Shown here: piece by piece, positions 13,021-23,299 of the stretch
How the letters are laid out: each line of letters opens with the position of its first letter
Numbering within the stretch: position 1 is the first letter of the stretch
Source: Labyrinthula sp. Ha
Lineage: Eukaryota; Sar; Bigyra; Labyrinthulida; Labyrinthulaceae
DNA length: 64,000 bases
NCBI GenBank assembly: GCA_015227615.1
Contig: JAALGZ010000043.1
Coordinates: forward strand, 235,642 to 299,641
Direction of reading: 5' to 3'
Made by a program: the position numbers and the translations under genes
The notes under the pieces: model-generated
Told to the model about the DNA's origin: nothing
Seen by the model: only the letters and a program-made list of their open reading frames with translations
Databases searched by the model: none

Positions 13021-13277
13021 TCTTAAGTGTTAGCAGGAAAATGATCTAGGAACCTGCTTGAAATGTATTGTGTCCTCTTATTTTCTTCACATTAACCACA
13101 AAACCTAAGAGAAATAACAATTCTTTCAGACTCAAGTTTGGAGTCATAGCTGCTACGCATTCATAAAGCTCAATTAAGTTAGCAATACTACATGAGTAAC
13201 TACATTTAGCTTGCATAATTTCTCAGTCATAGACCCATTCGACGGTGACAAACTAACGTTTTAGGAAACAAAGCTTT

Positions 13278-13583
13278 CTAGAAAGGAAAATGCAAACCTC
13301 CGTCTATTAGACTGTTATTCGTTCCCTTGTTGTAAAGAACCCCGAGAATGAAACCATAAAATAGCTCAAATAATATACGAATCACTTTCCTTGACTCCGA
13401 ACTTAAAAATTCCAAGGAATGTAGTTTGTCACACAGATCTCGGTCATATTGCCTAAACCAAGAGGAAAATGTGTCGAAAAATACAGAAAGGGCAGATAAA
13501 AAAGTGAAACCAGCTACAAATACCAAGTGAACACTATAAAGTAAGAAAAGTAAGATTAAGCTGTTTTTTGAACATGTCTTCAT
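13278..13583 (-). other. Unassigned 101-codon open frame with hydrophobic N-terminus
   Basis: ATG-started. Residues about 8-40 are strongly hydrophobic, like a signal anchor or two short membrane segments, and a second hydrophobic patch lies near residues 70-82. No family recognised. The 3' end runs into a T-rich ...TTTCTAG resembling the splice acceptors here, but no continuation keeps an open frame. Confidence 0.22.
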
Positions 13584-13663
13584 GAAGTTACAACCGGTGA
13601 TAGCTTCTCTTGCAATTCGAAATTAATCCTTGAAGCAAGAGTGAGCAGTGATTTTTGGAAGTG

Positions 13664-13718
13664 GCCCTCATTACTCGGTACTCTCCCTTCACTCAGCCAA
13701 TGATGAAGATGAGGATGG
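13664..13718 (-). repeat. GC-rich dispersed repeat, copy B (inverted relative of 3972-4027)
   Basis: On the minus strand it starts with the same 17 nt (CCATCCTCATCTTCATC) and continues with a related G-rich stretch. Because the copy lies 9.7 kb away in opposite orientation, it fits a dispersed element rather than a tandem duplication. Confidence 0.5.
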
Positions 13719-14321
13719 TCTTACATCCTATTTCCTATCCTGAACATGCAGGCTTTGAAGCCTGTGCAAAAATTATATAACAGGTGTTAAAGATATGGCA
13801 ATGAATATTTCCACAGCCTGGAAGTTTAAAACCGAATTAGAGCAATTGTGGGCTTTGCCTGAACCAAAACCAGACTCTTGAACTTGAGCATTTTCTACAT
13901 TATTAAAAACATTTTGCTGATGTTTGAATATATCTAATATTCAAAGGTGTACTTGTGTCCTGCATACCATCTTGATCCAGGCTCTAACTTGTGAGATGGC
14001 CCTTTTTAGCTGCCTTCAATATCTTCTTTGTGAGTTCCAGCAGGGGTTTTCACACTAACTTTCAATTTTCTCCGGAATTTGTATCAACTGAGGCGATAGC
14101 AGCTAGATCTATTCTTTGCTCAAAGCGTAAGTCCTTAGAACTCGCTTTTCAAAATGGGGCAAGTGTTCTTCTTCCAGTGAAAAACTGTTACGTAGTGCAA
14201 AATCAGTTACAAAATCTTATTAGTCTTCACAGAACCATTGTTAGCAACCAGAAGCTCACCTTAGGTTAAGTTTTCAACAGTTGCCAAAGCCTGTTTAACT
14301 CCCTTCCGGTTCCTATTAAGT

Positions 14322-14663
14322 ATGGTTGAATGTGTACTTGATGTTAGTAAACTTAATATACGGAAGTTAATTCCGCTTATCAGAATTCATAGATTCTATA
14401 TCCGGAGCAGAACAAATCTATTTGACTATATCAACCCTCTAGTCCAACGGGGAAGGAACACAAGACCTTTGTTTCATTTGAAACCTATTAATAACACGAG
14501 TTATTTCTCTACTTGGTGTGACTATTATTTTTATAAACAAGTAAATCTTGAAATGAAGCCTTTTTTCACTTATAATCTTACCTTACCTGGGCAAAGAAAT
14601 AAAAATGTAGAAGTGGGTTTTACTTGTTTTCTTTCGAGATCCGTACACCATACTTGCAGTTAG
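14322..14663 (+). other. Unassigned 113-codon open frame
   Basis: ATG-started and basic, with Cys near both ends. No domain recognised. It lies in the 13-15 kb stretch with other short open frames on the same strand (13991-14269, 14752-14997), which could be exon remnants, but no frame-preserving tiny intron links them. Confidence 0.2.
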
Positions 14664-17291
14664 AGATGGTAATCTAGGGCTGCAAAGCTTATAATTGTTT
14701 ATAATTCCAGGATAGCTGAGTTACTTTTGCTTTATTTTCAGTTCTAGTTGTTTGATTCAGGAGGTCATCTTATTATCAATCGTTCCACTGATATATAGCC
14801 TTATTTTGCTTCATTCTTTGGGTATAACATCCAAAGAGTCACTGGGCCCTACTCAAAAAGAAGAAGAATGCTTAGTGGCTGAAATACTTAGCGCCAGAAA
14901 GGATAAGAAGTTATTGAAAATGAAAGATAAAGCACAAGTAGAATCATTTTTATATGAATTTGCAACAAGTAACCTATATACCGGACTGAACCTTTGACCA
15001 TAAAAAGCTAGTGTTCGCGACCACTTCCACAAGAATATTTCAAAATTCTATTCCTCTTACAGATATCTATTAATCACGAAAAGCCAAGAGGGGAGTTAGA
15101 CATAGAATCTGTTAACTTATACTTAGATAAATATGAAGATATTCAACGCAGTAAGTGGGTGGGCAAGCAACGATAATCTCAACAAGAAAAATAAAACCAG
15201 TTAAAAATAAAACATATATCATGGCCTAATAGCATAAGGTAAATTAGCATTAGCATGCTCCGTTGCCCTTTCCTGTTCTTCTTCTGTTCAAATCTTGGAA
15301 CCAGCTCCTTGAATGAATCTAAAATTTCTGCTATTTTTAAGAAGGCTTTTTACTTAAAGCTATAGTTTTTCATTCGTATTACCCTTATGTTAACAGATGA
15401 AAAAAAAGGGGGGGTGGAACATGGCATTTTAGAGTATAGAGTTGGATGCAACCTTAGAAGTTAGAACTTAGGCCGTAAATTGAAATTTATAATTTCAGAA
15501 GCCTAGCATATATTTCACCTGCCTTTTCCTAGTTGCAATAAATCCTGATATCAGAAATGTCATAATAGACACAACTGTGGGGTTCATAAGACTTGGAGGA
15601 TATATTTCTTACAGCTATCAATTCTATATACACCAGAGCAGTACTACATTTCAACTTCATAGAAGAGATAGTTCTTCATATTAAACCCCCATCGCCGTGA
15701 TAGGCATATATAATAAGTACCACGTTATTCTAGTGCAAGCAGCGATCATAAGCTAAAATTGGTAAAAGAAACAGAAGTCAACCTAAATTAACTCCATACT
15801 AAGAATATGGTCAAGAAATTAAACACCGCTAAGATATTTTTAGGCTAATTTCACGGGTATTTCGGCTTTTAATGGATCAATTCTCTTTCCTAGATTAATT
15901 TGTCAAAGTACCTAGTGAAGCCAGTATATATCGAGTTTCTTAACTTATTCCAATATTTTACATTAGTAGCTACTATAACTTCACTACAAAATAATTCACC
16001 TAATAGATATATTACACAATTCTGCTACAATAATTAGAACTTCCTAACATACAATGAATCCCATACTTTCCGTTTATACATTGGCTTTGTCTGAAGAACA
16101 TGATCCCACTTATGCGTACTGCCACGTTTACCCTCATTAATCTAGATTTTAGCACTGGGTTTCAAATAAAAAAGCCAGAAGATCCAAAAGGAACCAACTA
16201 TTAGAATTAAAAATCACAAACACAAAACGAATTTCTTAATGTTTATGAAGTTAGCCAATATGTTCAAATATTTTTACTACATGTTCACCTGCAGTTTTAG
16301 AGCACAAAAAACTTTAACTCCTTCATGTGAATGACTTATGATAATTTAATATTTTTCTTTTGACTTTTGAGTCCCTTTTGGTTGACCCAAATTTAATATA
16401 TTCTTAGAAATAGAGAGAGATGAACAGTTACTTGCTATTAGTGATTAAATGTTCAGAAGGTCTAAATGATTCTCTAAGGTATAATCACATATTGCTTCAG
16501 AGCACACGAAAACAGCAGAAATTAAATTGCATAGGTGACATTGATTGAGTGAATTAAAATTAGTAAAAAGTTTTTCGTTAGTTTTCCGGGTTATAAGTCC
16601 TCTATACTGCGCTATCCTTCTAGGAACATGTTTTCTAATCTTTCTCGGTTAAGAAAAATATATGTCTAAAATGCAAGAGCTCGTTATGCTGTTTAAAACA
16701 ATATTTCGCCAAAGTTGTAACATGTGCTCATATATTAGTTACAACAACTTGCCAAAGCTCATGGCAAATTTTGATTACTAATGCCGTTCTTAGCGATTTT
16801 GTGCCTTACAAACTAACACTGGTGTCAAATACACGTAGTCTACGTATCGAAAACCAACTGTTGATAGCGTTGTTTAGGTATACGAGTATTATCGTGTACG
16901 GCTAATTTGTTACATCCTATATCATAACCGTTCTCACCTGTAGCTGTAATACCTATAGGCATCGGATTTCATAAGAGTCATCAACAATCATTTGTTAGTG
17001 GTTCTGAGTCTGATTACTAATGAAGTAATTGGGGTTATGATTCTGATATTATTGGGTTGTCATTTGATTATTAGAATAAAGATAGTCTATGCGACCCTCT
17101 TTCCAATTGGGGAAAATCCCTTATTTATTTTCTACGTTATATGAAAACCTTTATAAACTAGCAACACGAAATGGAAATTACCTGGTAATAGGATGAGGAT
17201 GTGTCATTTTGCTAGTCCTTGAAGCTTTGCATACGACGCAAAAACTAAAAATTATTGGATATTTGATGCAGAGTCGTGTGATGCAGCCTTG

Positions 17292-17317
17292 TATTGATAA
17301 TCAACTGATTATCAATA
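17292..17317. repeat. 26-nt near-perfect palindrome
   Basis: Arms TATTGATAATCA and TGATTATCAATA are exact reverse complements separated by AC. It lies in spacer with no gene within 2.7 kb. Could form a cruciform or bind a dimeric protein; no function can be assigned. Confidence 0.6.
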
Positions 17318-20077
17318 AGCAATCAATATGCTTTTGGAACTTTCAGAATCATTCAACAAGAAAAATAAAAGAAAAATATTATTAATATATTACAAATAAA
17401 TCAAATGAGATCCCTAATTACATTGAAGACAATAAAATATAAGGGTCTTTTTTAGAAGGAAGAACTTGTCCTACCAACACATATTGCTTACCGGGAATAG
17501 TTGTTGCTAGCAAGTAGGTTGTGCAGTGATAACACGAATAAGATCTGAAATTGTTAGGAGAAACTGAATGAAATAACAATCTCTATTGCCCATAGACAGA
17601 TGCTAGCATGTTTAATGATTTGTTGTTAAATATTAATCCGGGTGTATGCTTAACGAGAACGCACATATCTTCCATATTAACCACAAAATATACAGTAAGG
17701 AGCTCAGTTAATGTACCACTGGTTGGGGTCATTTCTGTTATTGCTGGGACTGAATTTATTATTTTATATAAGCGCATATCTGCTTTGAGCTCCAACTGCA
17801 TGAGAATTACCTAGATTTTTATTTTTTTGCTCTAATGGAAATGAGAGTTAGGTCTAAGGCGTTTCATTGAATGAAACTGGGTTTTCAAAGGATAACAGCA
17901 TTTATAAGGCAAGTCTTAGCATCAAGACTCAAATAAACATGCCTCAATTGGTGACAAAAGTGCAAAAATCTAGTTCTGTTTTGAATACCTGATATAATAT
18001 ACTTAATTTCAAAGGAAAATAAACCAGGGATTAATTGCACTAGTATTGACTCGCTACTTTACTTGCCTTTCGCACTGGAATCACAAAAATTTATTGCAAA
18101 ATATTGTAAAATAGCGGTTATGACTGAAACAAAAACAATATGTGTATATATTGAGAAAAAAATGAAAGCGAGATTTATTGGCCATAGTATCGACATTCGC
18201 AGAAAATGTTAACATAATTTAGGAGACAGTTATCTATTGTCGTGGTATCTTGGATAGCTCAATCGTATCAGAATAAATACAAGTGCGTAGTTACTAGAAA
18301 TAAGCAGGTACCAATATTATTTAATTTAAATAAATTTATTTCTACGAAGTATGTAATTAAAACAGAAACATAGAACTCACTCTGTTTACTGAGGATACTC
18401 TACTTACGTTGGGCAAGGATAAGGGGATACAGGTACTACTATGGTTTCTCAAACTTTTATTAACTTCTATACTGTTTTTTTTAAATATGGCAAAATATTT
18501 CGTATTTAGTATGTTAAATTAATGAATCCATCTACTAAGCACTTATTCAAACAGGAGGCCTAGATTAATGTATTCGAGTCTGATCAGTTTCATAGTCATT
18601 GCCTGAGACTATCTTCAACGTCTCTAGATTAAATGCCGACAAGGCTCAATTTTATTTGCAATAGCTATCCATATGTCTGTATATATTTCTTTTCCTGCAC
18701 TTTATTAAAGGTAAAGCGATGACAAGCACAGAAATATTAATCGAAATATGCCGTAAAATTGTTGCATCAATTGGTTGAACCAATTTAGTCAGTAGATACT
18801 TACGTTGCTTGTCTCCACTGTAGAGGATACGAAATTTAATATATTCATGAATTAATGTTTTATCGGTAACTAGTTGAAGGCTAGCCAGGTAAATGTTCTA
18901 TGACCCTGATACACACTTAAAATATGCGAACTAGGGTTTCTTATCGTGCTTATCGTTTACTATCAGAAAAATTAATGTCCAAATTTTGCTTACCGTGATT
19001 AACGGTATGGAATCTTTGACGGAAACTGAATTTTATGGAAACTACCATTAACCACGATTTTCACAATAAATTCTGGTATTCCCAAAAACCATTTAACAAT
19101 TTAATATTCTTTCACAAATCGTGTCTTCAAAATATATTAGACCTATATCCTTACTCTAAAGGAATAAAATTAAAACAAACCTGACTCAAAAGTAAATGTG
19201 ACATAGAATAAACATCATTTGCAAGCTATTCGATATGAAAAACTTCCTATGACTATTAATCTTACCCTTGAAAATATCTCAATCTCAGCTCAAAATGAAC
19301 TCCTAGAGTAGCAAATATTCTAAAAAAAATTGTAGACAACCTTAAAGAACTAATTCTACTCTCTGCAAGAAAATGCAACTGAGAAAATAAAGCTAATACC
19401 TTGGCCATAGCAAGAATATTGCATGGTCTTCATATAGAAATGCCCCTATCCTGGCTCAAACTTAAAAATAAGGTGAACTGTACCTAAGAGCAATTAGCTT
19501 AACGTCATCTTAGTTCAGTTAGCCAGTTTGGTTTGGTTGGCCTAATCCTAGCGTTTCTCCTCAAGAGCTAACACGTCTCTCAGATAGCTCAGCTAAGCAA
19601 AATCTCCAACAAGTAGAAGACAGCTAGTTTTGAACCTTTAGCTAATAAGTCAATGTTTGTTCATGTTTAAAAATAAATCCTAATTCTATTGGAATGACTT
19701 TTTTACTTCACACAAGGAGTTTTTTTAGAGTTTGTTTGGTTTTGGCTTTAACCAGGAAGCCAAAATTTCGGGTGTGGTGAATTTCCCAAAATATACCGGT
19801 ACATTCAGTTATTTATAGTGCTTTTTGTGCATTCTTTTAATTTCATGATTATTCCGTTTAACAATAACTCATGAATTTATCTTACCATCAATAACGGTAA
19901 GCACAATTAACGGAAAATTGCCATTAACCATCCTGAATCATAATACGATAAGAAACCCTAATGCGAACTCTACCGAACTCTTAAGTATTTTGCTTTACAT
20001 GTCAATAGTACATTACCCAAAAAACTTCAGGAGAATCTTATCCAAGCCACAAGTCAAAGAAATACATCTTATACAGA

Positions 20078-22063
20078 ATGAATCTATTGCGAAGAACTCT
20101 ACAAAGTAACAGTTTCCATCAAGTCAGAAAAGTTACTACTATAAGAAATATTTTTTTTCCACAATTCAAACCCATATCCTCTCTCAGGTATACCTCAAGC
20201 ACCACAGCTGTAAACGGGCAATCTTTCGAGTTTCAAGCTGAAACAGAAAAACTGTTAGATATCGTAACAAACTCAATATACACAGAAAAAGAAGTTTTTC
20301 TTCGAGAATTAATTTCAAACTCCTCAGATGCACTTGAAAAAGCAAGATTCTTGAATCCTGAAGGAAAGTATGAAATAGCAATTTCGCTCGACAAAGAAAA
20401 GAAAACTTTGGGAATAAAAGATAGTGGGATTGGTATGAGTAAAGAAGAAATGATAAAAAATTTAGGAACAATTGCAAAATCAGGTTCAAAAGAGTTTATG
20501 AGTAGCTTAGAGAATAATGACGTCAAAGATAAAATTATCGGGCAGTTTGGAGTTGGTTTCTACTCAGCTTTTATGGTTGCTTCAAAGATAGAAGTTTATT
20601 CAAAACAAAAAGAAGGAGGTGAATACAAATGGACTTCAACCGGTTCAGGGAGTTTCACTATTGAAGATATGAGTGAAAATTCTAGTGGAGAAGAATCTTA
20701 TACAAGAATAGTTTTATACTTAAAAGAAGATAGCTCATCACTTGGTTTTCTGGAAGAGAATAAAGTAAAAGATACAGTCAAATCATATTCAAAGTTTGTA
20801 TCCTTTCCTGTTTTGGTTAATAATGATATAGTAAATACAGTTGATGCCCTTTGGACAAAGAACAAAAGTGAAATAAAGAAAGAAGATTATAAAGAGTTTT
20901 ATCAATATTTAACTAATATGTGGGATGAACCTTTATATACAACTCATTTTACAGCTGATGCTCCTATTGATGTAAAATGTATTTTATTTGTACCAACCAT
21001 GAACATGGAAAAATCACCTATGGCAGGAAGATACACAAAAGGAGTTAGTTTATATTCAAGAAAAGTTTTAGTTGAGTCAAATAGTGAAAGAATACTTCCA
21101 AACTGGTTGCGTTTTTTAAAAGGTGTTGTTGATTCTGAAGATTTACCTATTAGCTTATCTCGAGAAAGTGTACAAAATTCAAGACTGGTTGCAAACTTGC
21201 AAGAACTCTTAGTAAAAAGATTCTTAAAACAATTAAAGGCAGAAACAAAAAAAGATAATGATAATTATTGTCAGAAGTTTTGGCCTGATTTTGGTTCATA
21301 TTTACTTGAAGGGGTGTGTTCTCAAGAAGGTATGAAATATAAAACTCAAACAAGTCCTTTGTTGAGATTTCACTCTTCTTATGATTTTGAAAATAAGAAT
21401 TTAGTTTCTTTGGATGAATATGTTTCACGAACTAAACCAGAACAAGATAAAATATATTATTTGAATGTAGGAAACTTAAGACTAGCTCTAAGTAGCCCAT
21501 ATTATGAAGCTTTCAAGGATAAAGGCATAGAAGTATTATTCATATCAACACCTTTAGAAGAATTTTCTTTAAATGCGCTTGGGGTTCATAATGATAAAGA
21601 AATAGTTTCTATATCTTCTGTTAAAGATTTGAACCTTCAAGAGAATGATGTTGATCAGACGAAGTTTGTCGATTTGAAAACTTTGTTTAAACTTAAGTTA
21701 GAAGGAAAAGTTAACGAAATTGAAGTTTCTCAGAGGTTAAAGTCAAGTCCAGCTATTGTTGTTGATGCTGAAAATATATCTTCAAGAAGACTTATGAAAC
21801 AGTTGAGCGTAGCCTCAGATGGAAACTTAGGGCTTTCAGGTGTTTTAGTGGATAAACTGGAAATAAATGTCGAAAACCCTTTGATTAAGAAAATTGAGGA
21901 GTTAAGACAAAGTTCAGAGAAGGAAGATGAAGAACTTGTTGATGCTCTAATAACTCAAGTTTATGATTCTGCTATGATAAATTCAGGTATTTTAGATGAT
22001 GCACGAGAAATGTTACCTCGATTGAACTTACTGCTAGAAAAGTTAGTAACTAGAACAAACTAA
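20078..22063 (+). CDS. Mitochondrial Hsp90 chaperone (TRAP1-like)
   Basis: Uninterrupted 661-residue Hsp90. Its GHKL ATPase motifs are ELISNSSDALEK (catalytic E77, Mg-binding N81), DSGIGM (115-120) and GQFGVGFYSAF (155-165). The first ~48 residues are Arg/Ser/Thr-rich without acidic residues, a typical mitochondrial presequence. The segment EFQAETEKLLDIV is the signature start of TRAP1/HtpG-like Hsp90s. There is no charged linker and no C-terminal MEEVD, which excludes cytosolic Hsp90, and no KDEL, which argues against the ER form. Length agrees with TRAP1. ATP-driven folding of matrix proteins is the expected role. The start is the ATG at 20078. It begins the dense cluster, and a 79-residue membrane protein follows 87 bp downstream on the same strand. 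Confidence 0.93.
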   Translation: MNLLRRTLQSNSFHQVRKVTTIRNIFFPQFKPISSLRYTSSTTAVNGQSFEFQAETEKLLDIVTNSIYTEKEVFLRELISNSSDALEKARFLNPEGKYEIAISLDKEKKTLGIKDSGIGMSKEEMIKNLGTIAKSGSKEFMSSLENNDVKDKIIGQFGVGFYSAFMVASKIEVYSKQKEGGEYKWTSTGSGSFTIEDMSENSSGEESYTRIVLYLKEDSSSLGFLEENKVKDTVKSYSKFVSFPVLVNNDIVNTVDALWTKNKSEIKKEDYKEFYQYLTNMWDEPLYTTHFTADAPIDVKCILFVPTMNMEKSPMAGRYTKGVSLYSRKVLVESNSERILPNWLRFLKGVVDSEDLPISLSRESVQNSRLVANLQELLVKRFLKQLKAETKKDNDNYCQKFWPDFGSYLLEGVCSQEGMKYKTQTSPLLRFHSSYDFENKNLVSLDEYVSRTKPEQDKIYYLNVGNLRLALSSPYYEAFKDKGIEVLFISTPLEEFSLNALGVHNDKEIVSISSVKDLNLQENDVDQTKFVDLKTLFKLKLEGKVNEIEVSQRLKSSPAIVVDAENISSRRLMKQLSVASDGNLGLSGVLVDKLEINVENPLIKKIEELRQSSEKEDEELVDALITQVYDSAMINSGILDDAREMLPRLNLLLEKLVTRTN

Positions 22064-22082
22064 TATACTAAATATATATACT

Positions 22083-22094
22083 AATGACGTCATT
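22083..22094. promoter_or_regulatory. CRE/bZIP-like palindrome AATGACGTCATT
   Basis: A perfect 12-nt palindrome containing the TGACGTCA core lies in the 87-bp gap between the Hsp90 stop and the next start codon, 56 bp upstream of that ATG. bZIP factors bind this core in many eukaryotes. Function here is inference; the core also occurs once by chance inside the Hsp90 CDS (20518-20525). Confidence 0.3.
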
Positions 22095-22150
22095 AAAGAT
22101 ACAGATAATATATCGGGTTTTGAAATTGGTTCTCTAAAGTGACGAAAATA

Positions 22151-22390
22151 ATGAATCAAGATGAGATTGTTGTAAATGCAGTAAGAGAAGAACCTGGAGT
22201 TGAAATAGTATCTCCACAAGCTTATGTTGATATGACTGAATTTTATGGAATAAAAGAAGAAACGCTATCAAAAGAACAAATAATAAAAAGGTTTATAATA
22301 CTTTTTGTTTCTATTGGAGTACTTATTGGTGTGCTAGTTTTCTTGAGAAGAAATTATCAAGAAGAAATATGGGGAACAACATCAAACTAG
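22151..22390 (+). CDS. Small single-pass membrane protein, 79 residues, unknown function
   Basis: I do not recognise a family. An acidic soluble N-terminal part (1-44) is followed by one clear transmembrane helix (about 47-65) and a short basic/acidic tail starting RRN, a tail-anchored-like layout. The in-frame GTG at 22139 is possible, but the ATG at 22151 is preferred. The stop TAG lies in the same CTAG that provides the stop of the convergent gene on the other strand. Coding potential rests on codon use like the neighbours' (AGA, GAA, TTA) and on the tight packing. Confidence 0.6.
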   Translation: MNQDEIVVNAVREEPGVEIVSPQAYVDMTEFYGIKEETLSKEQIIKRFIILFVSIGVLIGVLVFLRRNYQEEIWGTTSN

Positions 22391-23049
22391 TTTAGAACAA
22401 TAGCTTTAACATTTGTTGATTTTTTTATTGGTATTTCAGCTTCTACTGTGTTTTCTTCAGTTGTATTGTGATTATTTCTTCTTAGATAAACAAGAAATAA
22501 ACAAGGACAAGTGATTATTAAAGAAGTGAACCAAAATAATAGGTTCAAGTCTTGGTTCTTAGAAACTTCATTCTCTTCAATTGTGGGAGAGAAAGTATAT
22601 GTGGGAAAGGAAGTAGGGATACTAGCTGTGCATAATCCAGAACAATAACAATATCCCCATTGTCTTCTAACTTCTTCCTCATAGTTGTTATAATTTTCAA
22701 CAATAGGACACCAAGAATTCTCGTTTGCCAAGATATGTGTTGGTGGAGTTATTCCTTCTGTGCTGTTATTATTCAATGGATACGGAAGATAAGGTTCAAG
22801 ATCTGGTCGTCCAAAACTTGAGTTCATAGGAAGACACGGTATATCAACTTCAACAATACCAATATGTGTATTTATTATATATGGAGTAGAAGCACAACAC
22901 CTTTCTTTTTCTAAGAGACCACCTTGAGCATTCATTGAAGAAGTACATTCTGGAACAGCTTCTTCATATTCATAGTCTGAGTATCCAAATTCTTCAGAGA
23001 ATGAAAAAAAAATAAGGAGAAGAGATATTATATATGATTGGCATCTCAT
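22387..23049 (-). CDS. Putative type I membrane protein with Cys-rich ectodomain, unknown function
   Basis: 220 residues from the ATG at 23049 (an upstream in-frame TTG is disregarded). Residues 1-18 form a signal peptide with a leucine/phenylalanine core. The ectodomain (19-168) has ten Cys, including ERCCAS and CYCSGLC, and NxS/T sites at N77 and N95. A membrane helix spans about 169-189, followed by a polar tail. The topology indicates a secretory-pathway or cell-surface protein. I know no homologous family. It converges with the 79-residue membrane protein, sharing a CTAG at the stops, and diverges from the RCC1 gene across 250 bp. Confidence 0.68.
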   Translation of the reverse strand: MRCQSYIISLLLIFFSFSEEFGYSDYEYEEAVPECTSSMNAQGGLLEKERCCASTPYIINTHIGIVEVDIPCLPMNSSFGRPDLEPYLPYPLNNNSTEGITPPTHILANENSWCPIVENYNNYEEEVRRQWGYCYCSGLCTASIPTSFPTYTFSPTIEENEVSKNQDLNLLFWFTSLIITCPCLFLVYLRRNNHNTTEENTVEAEIPIKKSTNVKAIVLN

Positions 23050-23299
23050 CTTCCTGTCTATTTGCAAGGAGAGAGCGCGGTTTTCGAGTTTTGGTAGCTG
23101 TGATTTCGTAATTAAATTAATTTGTATTTATCAATCTCAAAATCAAAGCAGAATATGAATGTAGAACATAATTATAACAAATTTTATCATACCAGTATAG
23201 TTATAATAGGATTATACCGAAATATTATGTTTTAAGTATCAAAGACTAGTAACGTTATGTGCGCAGAAACAGTTCAAAATATAACTTATACGTTGAAAA

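Larger units (their letters stand above)
12264..20077. other. 7.8-kb gene-poor spacer
   Basis: Begins with an extremely AT-rich block to about 13.0 kb. Next comes a more complex stretch (13.0-15.0 kb) with several short open frames (13278-13583 minus; 13991-14269, 14322-14663 and 14752-14997 plus), none with a recognisable domain. From about 15.0 kb to 20.0 kb only short palindromes and a diverged repeat pair (about 18990 and 19880) were seen. Confidence 0.55.

Noticed and set aside
20184-21428. Minus-strand hydrophobic frames inside Hsp90
   Set aside because: Antisense shadows of Lys/Glu-rich Hsp90 codons.
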